Shown piece by piece: positions 23,616-35,023 of a DNA stretch of 64,000 bases. The translations under genes were made by a program, and so were the position numbers. Positions within the stretch are counted from its first letter, which is position 1; each line of letters opens with the position of its first letter. Origin of the DNA: Mangifera indica. Taxonomy: Eukaryota; Streptophyta; Magnoliopsida; Sapindales; Anacardiaceae. The stretch spans positions 11,333,820 to 11,397,819 of the forward strand of contig NC_058146.1 of NCBI RefSeq assembly GCF_011075055.1. Reading direction: 5' to 3'. The notes below the pieces were generated by a model that saw nothing but the letters and a program-made list of their open reading frames with translations, was not told where the DNA came from and did no database searches.

Positions 23616-25889
23616 GATAAAAGGCATTAGTAATCTTATTTTAATTTATTAATATTATGAATTTAATTAATCAAAATGTTGTCACTATTTGTCTCAAGCC
23701 AGTAGCCTTCATTATTGTCCTCAAAAAGTTCTGGTGAACTTCTTAATGGATTAAGATCTTATCACATTAATTCTTCCCTTAACATGGGTGCAAGTTTGGA
23801 TTTATTGAATAAGTAAATTTCAAATTAATCTCTAAAAGCCCACGATCTCGAGTTAGATGTTACCCTAACAAATTATGCAACCTTAATTATGACTTTCAAT
23901 CTCAATAAGGCAAATACTTCCTATCACATTGCATTCACAAATGTATTTCCTACTCAAATAAAAAATATATGAGTTGGCCTATTGGCTAAAAGAAAGTATT
24001 GCAAATTCATATTCTTATTCTACAAACACATAAATGAGAGATAGTTTAAAGGTCTTTGGTTGCCAAAATTCAAGTCATAAAAAAAAAGGAGATCCATTGA
24101 AAAATGTCACAACTGTGAAAAAAAACTACTTTGTTGATGGAAGAACAAATAGAATATTCATATCCTTGTTTGTGTTTTAGTTTTATAGAATTAAGGCATG
24201 TTGTATGTTGGGTAATATAGAATTTGTGATGTTTATCTACTCTATTTGAATAAGTATAATATTATGGAAAATTGGTTGTGTAACACGAAAATAGTTATTA
24301 TGAATTAGGAATATGGTTAATTTGGAGATGGAATATATATGCATGTTGTAATGACGATTGGATGATGAATGAGACTTAGGGCAAAAGAGACTTACTTTAT
24401 TATACTAAGGCATAGAGATCTATTTTCAAAATCGCTAGAAACTAAGTTCAAAATGACGATGCATAATCATGGACTTGGAGATGAATAGTCATACACTCAC
24501 TAGGTAGAGAATGGTTGTGCATGGGTTGCACAGTTATAAAGTTATTGCAAAAGGATGTATGATAGTGCATTATAGGGTGTACGCCTATGCATAAAGTTAT
24601 CAGATGTATGATCTTGCATTATGGGATACATGTTTGTGCATGTAATTGTCGAATTAACGACTATAGACATGATAGTTACATAGTAAGGATAATGGAAAAG
24701 ATTTACCAATGTTAGCTATTTAGACACATGACCATTAACTAAAAGAGGAAGCATGACCATGACTAGAGAATATGCATGCTTGTGCATATGCATGGATGAT
24801 AAACAGGTGTGCATGGATACTTAGACCCGTACATAGAGATTAAATTACAATTTTAACCCTATACTTTGTGTTGGAAAAGGGTATCAAATAAGATTATCTT
24901 AATAGAAAATTTTAAGGCAAGATTTAAAGAATAGGTGTTTAACAATGTGAAAGATGACATAGACTCTAAATAAAGCAGATTTGAGTAAAAATAAAAAAAA
25001 GTTGTATATGAGTGAGAAACAACTAAAGCATTAGTTTTAGCCATTATCTATGTGCAATATGGCTTAAAAGAGTATGTGAAAGCATGTAAGTTATGTTAGA
25101 CACTTATGAGATATTTCATGCATGCAACATCTAAGGTGCGCGTAAAGTAGTTCATTTAAGTATGCATGGAATGAACTGTAACTATTTATTTCTTACATGG
25201 TCAGCGAGATGATTATGTACGCCTCCATAGTAGGGATCATCCAAGGATGGTTTAGATGACAATCCAATTGGTTAGACATAACTAGAAAGGGGAACTATAC
25301 TTAGTGATTTCTTACGTGGTTAGGTTGTTGATGCTTAATCAACCTAAGCCAGATTGGTAATATGCTACGTGGACCAAATTTAGGAAACATAGACATTTGG
25401 GATTTCAAGATGAGATATAATGTGCTTTAATAAGATATTCGAATCATCTAACTAATGATGGGTATCCAATCAATACCATAAATCGAGGACTAGTTATCTG
25501 AGATGATAATATCCTTTAAGATAAGGTATTTAGGATGCCATATTTTATATAAAATAGACATTTAGGATATCAAAAAATATTAGAGTATATGTATCAAAGG
25601 TATCAGAAATAAAGAAATAATAGTGGAACACTAGGATATGTTATGTATTGATTGTAATGCCTTAATAGATCACCTATTTACTAAATGCTTTTGCACCCAT
25701 AAGTTCCTTTGTATAGTTCTATAGGTAGGAGAGGTTAGATATAGGGTATGCGAGGGAAATAATGGTTTACTTGACATTGATGTTGCATGAGGAGGGGACA
25801 GTCATATTCAAGTTATGTTTATCAATTTATGTGATGTATTAATTTTGAGACATGTCTATTGTATCTATCACTTATGCACTTTCAATGTT
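23616..25889. other. LTR-like DNA without coding capacity
   Basis: No domain is recognised. Between 24500 and 24660 an imperfect ~65-bp repeat occurs twice (GATGTATGAT.GTGCATTATRGG). The stretch around 25.13-25.36 kb (TTATTTCTTACATGGTCAGC, then TGATTTCTTACGTGGTTAGG) resembles the 3' half of plant gypsy LTRs, in plus orientation. Confidence 0.35.
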
Positions 25890-26266
25890 TATATTAGGTT
25901 TGGGTCCACCCATGACGGGTTGACCAAACCTAATTACATTAACTATCAATAAGCCATTGGAAGGCAGTTGACTTAGCAGTTAGACTTGCATATATATGTC
26001 CAAAAATTACATTCCTCTAGATAGCTAATGTATAACACAAGAGAAATTTAATCTTCTTTCTCCCCTTCCAACATAGAAGACATAGAGAACAGTCTCTCAA
26101 GATTAATGTACATAGAGGCAAATGGTGTTGTGAAAAAAACTAATGGTCAAACCTTGGATCACATTCGGACTGCATTTGCCATCAACAAGAACAAATTCAA
26201 AACCTAGGTACACATTTTATATACTATAATTTATAGAATTTGATTTAGCATGTATATTTTCTAACA
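25890..26266 (+). repeat. Copia 5' LTR, 3' part only
   Basis: Matches 32590-32958: shared CATGACG, CATTAACTA, GGAAGGCA.TTGACTT, TCTCAAGATTAA. Ends CTAACA, followed by TTGGTATCACAAC. Confidence 0.75.
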
Positions 26267-26267
26267 T

Positions 26268-26279
26268 TGGTATCACAAC
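26268..26279 (+). other. Primer-binding site, diverged
   Basis: TGGTATCACAAC, two changes from the initiator Met-tRNA site, next to the LTR end. Confidence 0.65.
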
Positions 26280-27939
26280 ATAGTTTGATTGTCATGCCAA
26301 TGATTTCTGTGTGTAAATACATTTTAGATTCTGTAATTTGTTGTTGAATTTAATAACATGCTCAATTTAAAATTGATCACATTGCATGGAATTAGGGCTT
26401 AGAAACATATTATTACAATTGCTAAATGTCTTTTACATATTTTTTTTTTTAGAAAACCACATCGAAAACAACCTTGAATCAACGAATTCAGAGACTAACT
26501 TGAAGACCAAAGCCATGATGTTCAAGTCAACATTTCACTAGATTCTGATGATAATGACATCGATAGTTGGTACAAGCAAGACCATCGATAGCCTTTTAAT
26601 GTTTGGATCGATGCATGATACAAATTCTATAGGTCTTACAATGTGTAAAAGCATGTAATACCTTATTCCAACTTATGCAAACACATATCTATGTTTCAAA
26701 AAACATATTTATAAATCATGCAAACATGTTGAATAAGGACCATCACATATAGTATAAGATGTGATCATTTAATAGTTTAATGGTGCATGTTGGAACTCTC
26801 TCTCTCTCTATATATATATAAATTTATACTTAAAAAGTAAGTAGCAAATTCTTATTTAAAATATATATAGTTTACTTGTATACATACTTGACCATTGGAC
26901 TTCCATAATAAATGATCTTGTTTGGGACAAGAATATGAAGAACTTTTTGGGATTGTGTGAATACATTACAACTTGCTGACGAGCAATGTAAAGTAAAGTG
27001 AGAAAATCCACTACTTTGTTGTGATTCTCAAATCAACGAAATGCAAGGTATTTGGTTTATTGCAAACAACATAGAGACTTTATCATGAATAAAATTACTC
27101 AAAAAATTATATAGGATGATGAAATGCTCCTAATCATAATAGTGAAACATTTATTGTATACATATTATAAATGTTAAATGTAGGAATTATGAGATTGGTA
27201 GAGTTTAATGGAATTCTCATCCAAAATTAATATTGACATAATTGGATTGAATTTTAAAATGTTAAACATTTAAGTCATGAAAAATGATTGGGAACATACT
27301 GAACTATCAATTCTATGTCTTATATAAGGTATTTAAATTTTTAATGCACAATTGTCACAATTGATGTGTATTTAATTGCATTAGTTAATATTGTGTCTGA
27401 TATGTCTCTATGATCTTATGAACCAAAACATCTTAAAATATTATAGATGTTTGAATAAGGGTGAGAAATTAAATAGGGATAATTATAACGTATGACACTT
27501 TAAGATATATTATATCCTTAGATGAGCAAAAGGCCTTCAAAGGTTGTGAATCAGGTTATGAAAGAGCTGCAATTGACTGAAGGATACAATTCAGATAATA
27601 CCTTACAAAAACGTGATGTGGACACATATCACATATGTAAGAAAAAAGACTCACTTCGTGCGACATCTTGACTAGTTCCATGTATGACGATTTGGTATAT
27701 GAGTATCAGTAATGTTCAACTATATATACCATAAGTATGTTTTTGAAAGAAAATTTAGAGGAATTATAATTCCCAAACTAAGGGAGTTGACCATCAAATT
27801 TGACACATATAAAAAGGTCCCCAATGAATTGATGAAATAGAGATTAAGGGACATATCAAATATGATTATGGAACGAAAGTCAGTAAGGTGGAACTGAAGT
27901 TAGTCAGGTACAACTGACAAATGAACAATAGGTTTATGT

Positions 27940-28310
27940 AGTAAAATGATCTCTTTCTAAAAGTTAGGAACATATGAAGGTGCATATGCCCACAATAAGA
28001 ATATAAAGATTTTTGTTGATATTTCTTGCCACATTGAGCTAAAAGACGAGTGATTTGAGCTAGTTGGACCAAGTACTCATGTATATGTTGCAAAGTCGAG
28101 TCCTACAAGTTTATGATTTCAAACATAACTGGTACAAATCCAAGAAAGGGAAAGAGGTCATAAAAGGCTTAAAGAACAAGAACAAAAACAAAAGAGTAGC
28201 AAAAGTACTAAAAGTGGAGACAAAGTCAAGATGACCTATAACAATTATAGCAACAAAGGTTATTTCACTCGTGAATGCACAAAGCTAAAAAGGATATTGT
28301 CTCATTCTAC
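27940..28310 (+). pseudogene. Copia gag end and zinc knuckle
   Basis: In shifting frames: EHMKVH, NENIKIFVDISCHIELKD and VGPSTHVYVA, typical of copia gag before the knuckle. The knuckle at 28231-28286 reads YNNYSNKGYFTREC: both first Cys positions and the His are Tyr and only the last Cys remains. The changes fit TGT to TAT and CAT to TAT transitions. Confidence 0.65.
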
Positions 28311-28349
28311 TTTAAGTGATGAAACATTAATTTCTAATATTGTAAAATC

Positions 28350-28620
28350 AACTGAGTCTCATTCTATATGGATTGTATACTCATGAGCCATAAACCATGT
28401 AGCTCATAACAGAGGAACTTTTGTGGAATTTTGTCAAATTTCAAGAGAGACGAGATGAATTTATGTAGGCAATAACACAAAGGTTGAAGTAAGAAGGATA
28501 AGCACGTGTAAATAAGTTTTGCAAGGCGTCCAAATCCTATACCTACATGAAGTCCTATATGCTTCAGATATTCAATGAATATTGGTCTTAATGCTTGTTC
28601 CACTTAAACTAGGATATAAT
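28350..28620 (+). pseudogene. Copia protease remnant
   Basis: Reads IWIV then AINHVAHNRGTFVEFCQISR and YVGNNTKVEV, the copia aspartic protease start. The DSG active site is damaged (stop near 28385). Confidence 0.7.
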
Positions 28621-28779
28621 TTGAATTTTTCTTAGAACTCTATCAAAATATATAATTGAAGTGATTTTAATGGATTTGATTAGTTGTTGAATGGTTTTAT
28701 GGGTTAGAAACCTTTCATTATCATAATGATAATGTTAGTTTTTCATTATTTGCTACTTTTAAAAGTATAGATGTGATTG

Positions 28780-29480
28780 CAAATATATGATATGATAGAT
28801 TATAACATATTAGCCTAGATAAAATAAACGGATTGGCCTATAAAGGTTTATTAGGAACTTTCACATACTTTGGACTATCTAAATATAAGCATTGCCTAAA
28901 TGAAAAAACTACTAGAAAACCATTCGGTAAAACTATAAGAGTTTAACTTCCTTTGCAATTTATATACTCAGGCATATATGGTCTTATGAATGTTATGGCA
29001 AGGCATGATGCCTCATATTTTATTACTTATATAAATGACTATACTCAGTTCAGTCTTGTCTATTTGATCTCTTATAAGTAAAAAACAATAGATTGTTTTA
29101 AACAATATATAAATGAAGTTGAGAATTAATTAGATAAAAGGATAAAAGCTTTAAGAACTGACCGAAATCTTGAGTATTTTTCTAAAAGTTCAAGGAACTA
29201 TGTAATGAAAAAAAAATAGTAAGACAATTAACAATTCCAAGAACTCTGTAACAAAATGGTGTAGTAGAGAGTAGAAATTAAACTCTATTAGAAATAGCTA
29301 GGTTAATGATGATACAGACAATCTTTCAACATTACTTTAGGGTGATATGACATTAACTGCTGCCTATATACTTAATCGAGTACCTATTTAATCAGTTGCT
29401 TCCACTCCTTATGAATTATAGATAACAGAAATTTTGATTGAAGGGTTAGCAGAATATATTCATAACTCTTCCCATAAATT
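28780..29480 (+). pseudogene. Copia integrase remnant
   Basis: Contains KPFGK, NVMARHDASYFITYINDYTQ, IKALRTDRNLEYFS and QLTIPRTL with QNGVVES. The first catalytic Asp position seems to be Gly (YSGIYG). There are many stops and small indels. Confidence 0.75.
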
Positions 29481-30218
29481 TGGAATTGGGACTAAGAAGA
29501 AAAAATATATCTTTATATGACACTCTGAACACTCCAAAAGATATTTGTTCATTAGGGAGGACTCTGCTAGAAGATTAGTTGAAATTGTATCAAAAGCTGC
29601 TACATTCATAGAAAATATTTTTCCTAATAGGGATGATACTAATAAAGATCTTTATTTGTATAAGATAGAAGAACAATACGGAATAAGTACATCTCAACAA
29701 CCATTAGTTGAGTCTCAAGAGGTAATACCTTTACCTATTTTAAATAGTGGAAATAAATGAGAATGAGCTCCAACCTATTATAGATTGTGAGAACAATGAT
29801 CCTCAATTGCTTGCCTCATTTATCTTAACTTAGTAGGAGCAATGATATTAAGTTTTAATCTATTTCAGATAATAGGAGCAATAATCCTTAATTGTGTAGG
29901 AATGGTGATTTAAAGGTATGGAAGCGATGCTTTTAAATTGAAAACGAGGTTTTCATTACCATTTCTTATGATGATGAAAAACCTAAAACTATAAAGAAAC
30001 TCTTTCATCTTCTGATAAGAAAAAATGCCATGCATTGGAAGAAAAAATGAAAAACATATAAATAAACCAAGTCTAGAGTTTGGTTGACTTATCATCGAGT
30101 CTGAAACCTATTAGGAACAAGTTAATTGTCAAAATAAAAAGTACAATGGAAGACTCAATAGTCAGAAATAAAACTTGCTCTATAGCGAAAGGCAATACTC
30201 AATAAAAAGGTATAGATT
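29481..30218. other. Copia integrase-RT linker, decayed
   Basis: A piece at 29545-29760 is open for 71 codons and reads like the segment after integrase. The rest has two diverged copies of a motif around CAATGATCCTCAATTG and AATAATCCTTAATTG. No host gene is seen. Confidence 0.5.
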
Positions 30219-30560
30219 ATGAAGAAACAGTTTATTTTAATTGTAGTAACACATTTGAATTTAGAGTTGCATCAAATGAATGTCAAGACAACTTTCCTTG
30301 ATGGAGAACTTGATGAAGAGATTTACATGAAACAACTTGTAGATTTTATTGTTAAAGCCCAGAAACACAAAATGTGCAAACTTCAAAGATCAATATATGC
30401 CCTAAAATAGTCATCCAAACAGCGGCACTTAAATTTCATAAGGATATAATGTCTTATAACTTAAAAATGATTAAACAATAGCATTATGTCTATGTGACGA
30501 AGTCTAATGATTAATTTGTAGTTCTATCTCTATAAGTAAATGATGTGTTAATATTGGAAA
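30219..30560 (+). pseudogene. Copia RT fragment
   Basis: 63 codons open: LHQMNVKTTFLDGELDEEIY then KQLVDF and KMCKLQRSIYALK, the conserved copia RT segment. The frame stops at 30408 where the family continues with Gln. The YVDD part is not readable. Confidence 0.85.
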
Positions 30561-30719
30561 TTATTTAAAGTATACGATGACTATTAAAGGATAGTTGTCT
30601 ATGAATTCTAACCTAAAGGATGCGAGTCAAACTAATTATATATTATGAATTAAAATTAAAAGGGATCGTTTAAAGAAACTTTTGACATTGTCACAAGAGC
30701 ATTATATTTAAAAGATTCT

Positions 30720-31505
30720 AGAATAATTCAATATGGTCAATTATAAACCCGTTGATGCTCTTGTGTCAAAAAGCAAATTGTTGAACCAAGAAAGGTGTCC
30801 CAAAACTCAACAAGAAAGAAGAGAAATGTCAAAAGTACCCTATTCAAATGTCGTCGAATATCTTATGTATGCTATGGTATATACATGCCTAGACATTTAT
30901 TTATGTTGTTGGGCTAGTTAGTTTATATTAGTCATACCTTAGAAAATAACACTAAAAAGTTGTTAAGAGGATATTGAAATATATAAAGGCATTAAGGATC
31001 ATTGTTTATGTTATCAAGGATCAATTTTGTGTTTGATTGACTATTTAGATACCAATTGGTGGAGGTGATTTAAACAAACACAAATCTACTTCTGGTTATG
31101 CATTCTTACTACAAAAGGGCCCATACAATAAAACAGTAAGAAATAGACATGCATAACCTTATTCATAATAGAGGCCTAGTTTATAGTATGTTTAGTGATT
31201 ATGCAAGAAACAATTTGGTTAAGAAGATTCTTCGTGAATTCAGGTATACAAGACGATATTGTTAGAGCAATAGTTGTCATTGTTATAATTAAACTGGGAT
31301 AGTTTTTCATAAAAGATCCCAAATTTATAGTAGAACCAAATAAATCGACACTCGATACAATTTTGTAAGGAACATCATTTCCAAGAGGGTAGTGAGCATA
31401 CAATATATTTTTATGTATCATATGGTCACTGATTCTTTAACCAAACGTGTTCTAAGAAATGTATATCTTGTATATGTTAAATCTCTTGGATTGCATAAGT
31501 TGTGA
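30720..31505 (+). pseudogene. Copia RNase H fragment
   Basis: Open at 30733-30921: MVNYKPVDALVSKSKLLNQE and REEMSKVPYSNVVEYLMYAM-like text. Later IYSRTK, IDTRYNFVRNI and TDSLTKRVL match the end of copia RNase H. Several stops. Confidence 0.8.
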
Positions 31506-31799
31506 TTAATAAGTTATTGAGCTTATTTATTGTATTGGTGACACAACATTGAAAACCCTGAATTCAAGTTATTTTGTTTTGAACTTGCATCCTAAAATTC
31601 TTTGGTTTTCATTGTATACACATTGTTTTTGTTTGAAAGCTCAACAAGATTATAATATCACATAAGTTAGATATTGGCTCACTCACACAAAAAATCGTCT
31701 TTGGCACTAAGAGAACGAGCAAAAATAAGACATACTTCTTGAGAAAGCTTACATTGAGAGAATGCGCAAATAGGAGACATATTTCTCAAGAAAAATTAG

Positions 31800-32958
31800 A
31801 GTTGAAATGTCGCCCTAATAATCTATCAAGATGAATTCATAGATAAATATATTTAATAATAACCAGTTTGGATTTCTCACATCCAAATAATTTGTGGATG
31901 TCAAATGTGTGTTATTAATAAATACCTATAAGTGTGAAAATGATTAAGAACTCAAGTTAGATGTTAGGTGTAATGATTGAACTAAGATTTGTACAATATT
32001 GATGTAATGACATTTATGAAAAATACACTATAGCACATGTTTCATATCATGTATGCATAAGTAAATCAACCAATTAAAGTAGTGAGAGGATGAATTTCCG
32101 CTTTCTCACTGTGTGAGACTTTATGAGGTTCATTTCATTTCAATGTCCTTAGACTCTTTGTTGTTATTTGACATTTACTCTTAGTGTTTGCTATATTAGC
32201 TTGACACTTATGACCACACATGATTCGATCTATGAAATTTGACTAGAAAAACAACTAAGTTTAAATTGAAAATTTAGAAAAACTTATATATCACATGTAT
32301 TCATTGGTCGGTCGATCTTGTCAATCATATGAGATAATAGACTTGATCATAGATAAATAAGAAAACAACAGAACAATAGTTGAGAGAATAAAGGGAGCTA
32401 GTGTTATCGAGTAAGTCTTGGATACAACGAGACTAACACCTTATTATATTTTATTTGGGTTGAAGCAACTGTATTATTCTAAACAAATGATAGTAATGCA
32501 TGACATATTTGCAAGTATGAAATGCATTGTTGAATGAGATTTTTGTGTCTAAGTGTATGACTCGGATCTCTCATCATGTGTGAGAGACAGATATTAAATC
32601 TAGGTCCATTCATGACGAGTCAACTTGACCCAATTGCATTAACTACCAATGAGTAGTTGGAAGGCAATTGACTTGGCAATCAGACTTGTATGTGTATGTC
32701 CAAAAACCGCATTCCCCTAAATAGTTAACAGATAACATAGAAGAAATTTAATCTTCTACCTCTCCTTCCAACATGGAATACATATAGAACAGTTTCTCAA
32801 GATTAACGTACATGGCAGCAAATGATGTTGTGGAAAAGACTAACGGTTGAACCTCGAATCGCAATCGAATTGCATTCGTCATCAACACAAATAAATTTGA
32901 AACGCATTTTATATAATGTAATTTACGTAATTGGATTTGACATGTAGACTTTCCAACA
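31800..32958 (+). repeat. Copia 3' LTR
   Basis: Starts near 31800 (TTGAAATGTCGCCCT) and ends TTTCCAACA at 32958. Only its last ~370 bp has a partner at 25890-26266. Two ~50-bp repeats with AGAGAA.G.GCAAATA lie just before it at 31706-31795. Confidence 0.65.
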
Positions 32959-33179
32959 GTTTATGTACTCTCAAACATGATTATTGATTTTATACTATTA
33001 ATGTATAGATGATGTTGTTTCAGTTAATATTATGATGACACATTTTTGCATGCTTTGAGTGATGTTTATCATACTTGCGTGTATGATTTAAGTTTTGTTG
33101 TGCAATTGAAATACAAGCATGTTAAGAAATTTTAAGTAAGCACATCACTTCAAATTCATATTCCCTTCAGAGTATATAT
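32959..33179. other. No recognised feature
   Basis: Short AT-rich spacer between two retroelement remnants. Confidence 0.4.
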
Positions 33180-33840
33180 TTTGAAAGAGGTGTTACAAGT
33201 TTCAAAAGAAAGATCCAAGTAAATCAATTAAAATCATCTATAAAATGAAAATAGTATCTTATACCTTTTACTGAAGTGTGAGGTGAGGGTTCCCAAATAT
33301 AGTAATGAATTAATTCAAGAGAAAAAGAAGCCCCAGAATTAGTTTTTGAAAAACTACACTGAGAGAGCTTACCATGTTGATATGCTTAACATAATAAATT
33401 AGCTTGAAAAGAGAAGGGCAAGAGAAATTGATCAAGAACTTAGGTAAGAACTTTACTGCTTAGGTGGCCTAGTCTGTACTGCCACAGAATAGTGTTTGAA
33501 TGGAAGCATGTTTGAGTTTGAGGAGATTTCGTGGAAATAATTCATATAACCCATCTCTAATGCCTCATTCTAACAAAACAGCATAAGTGGTTTTATCTAC
33601 TAATGACAGAACACTCAACAAAGAATTCCACAACATTATTGTGTCTAATTATTTTGGAGATACTAAGCAAATTATTTGTGCTGTGGGTACACAGAATATT
33701 TTTGAAATGTAAAGCTTTAGAGTAAACTTTGCTAGGCAGAAAAGTATGACCAGTGAAAGACATAAGAAGTTAACCATTGCCAATTTTCAAATTATCTGAA
33801 CCATGATGTTAACAGCTACTGATCTAAGTTAAGATAAATC
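33180..33840 (-). pseudogene. Copia protease-integrase fragment
   Basis: Reading down from about 33830: HHGSDNLKIGNG, SFTGHTFLPS, ALHFKNILCVPTAQ, LVDKTTYAVLLE and GIRDGLYELFPRNLL. This is the region after the copia protease active site up to the start of integrase. There are stops and frameshifts. It belongs to a different copia family from the 26-33 kb element and has opposite orientation. Confidence 0.75.
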
Positions 33841-34372
33841 TGAGGTCACATCATCTATAGCTTATACCTACCAAGCTTTTTCTTAAGTGGTTGCATTAAA
33901 CTTATAGTAACATTGGAGAGCCATGTGTCTAGGTTTTCCTTAAACCTGACAGATTATCCTTCCTCTACCTCTTACACTATTTTACTGGTTGATTCAGGTT
34001 CCATAAGAGTGAGCTCAGAGCTGATGGTTAGGCGTGCTTAATTAGATAGGTTCCGTCTATTATCCAGCAAAGGAAATTTCATTTTCAACCATAATAAACT
34101 AACACAACAACAATGGAAATTTTGTTATATATGGAAATAATGTGGCGTGCAACTTATGTATTTCACAATGAGCTGCAACAAATTATTTGTTTCTAAGAAC
34201 TTAAAAAGTAACGAAAACAGTTTGAAGATATTGGCATATTATCGATCCAACAAAACTTATTTAAGAAGACAGAATCCTTCACACAAGCAGCACAACAAAT
34301 TACACAGCGCCTTCAGTATGGCGATAATGATACAGTTCAACCATCAGATTAAGATGCTTTGTTGAATTAAAC
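33841..34372. other. Spacer downstream of LNK2
   Basis: No recognised feature. The LNK2 3' UTR or a downstream exon might extend into the upper part. Confidence 0.4.
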
Positions 34373-34603
34373 TTACTTGAAACATGCATAAGCAAACATA
34401 CGATGACAATTTCCATATTTTCCACAATGACACATGATCTTTAATCCGAACGAGCACTTATAATATTCAAAATGCTGACGAACTTCTAAGACTCCATCCA
34501 ATACCATACTTAATGAAGCTCCAGTTGGCTGACAAGAAAAGGAAACCTTGGCATTACCAGTAAATCCGTATGGACATGAAGGTATATCAAAATGGACAGA
34601 GAA
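34373..34603 (-). other. Cys-rich open frame 3' of LNK2
   Basis: An open frame with no ATG at its head runs from after a TAA at 34604-34606 to a TAA at 34373. It reads through CPYGFTGNAKVSFSC, then LEVRQHFEYYKCSFG and CHCGKYGNCHRMF. The stop overlaps a perfect donor consensus (TTTCAA|GTAAGT), so the frame may be an exon rather than end there. It starts 60 bp below the LNK2 stop and would lie in or just past the LNK2 3' UTR. I do not recognise the family. It could be an alternative 3' exon, part of another gene or chance. Confidence 0.3.
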
Positions 34604-34665
34604 TTAATGTCATGGAAATAATAAAGGAAGGAGTTACCCTCATAGAAATTGTGATAATATTCTCT

Positions 34666-35023
34666 TCACTGACAGGCTTCAACCACAGCAGCTCCACTAT
34701 CTGCAGGTTCATAGTTTGATGCATTTTCTGAAGTGTCGAAGCAAGGACTGGTTTTAAACTGATCAATAAGCTGAGGCTCAAGCACTGGACAAGGTTCTTT
34801 GGATCCTTGGTGAGAAAATTTTTGTGTAACATTAGGAATTTCTAGCTTACTTCCCATTGGCAAGTTCATTAAATTCATTGTTCCATGGTCACTAGGGAAT
34901 TTAGGTGATTCAGAAGTCTCAGAATGTTTTCCTAATTGCTCCAGTGGCCTATGAAACAGCAAACGAGCCACAGCCCGGTCAATTGGATTGGTTTCTGTTT
35001 CCGCATCAGGCATTCTAAGATAC
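34666..35023 (-). CDS. LNK2: LNK2 coding exon 9 and stop
   Basis: 358 bp including TGA at 34666-34668. It begins [20 protein letters not shown] and ends [10 protein letters not shown]. The acceptor is GTAATGCAG. The 3' UTR must lie below 34666; no unambiguous poly(A) signal could be picked. Confidence 0.92.

Larger units (their letters stand above)
25890..32958 (+). mobile_element. Long decayed copia element, plus strand
   Basis: The last ~370 bp of two LTRs match (25890-26266 and 32590-32958). A primer-binding-like site follows the first. Between them gag knuckle, protease, integrase, RT and RNase H remnants follow in copia order. All frames carry many stops. The first ~800 bp of the 5' LTR is missing, so the element was truncated on its left side. 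No target duplication can be tested. Confidence 0.8.
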
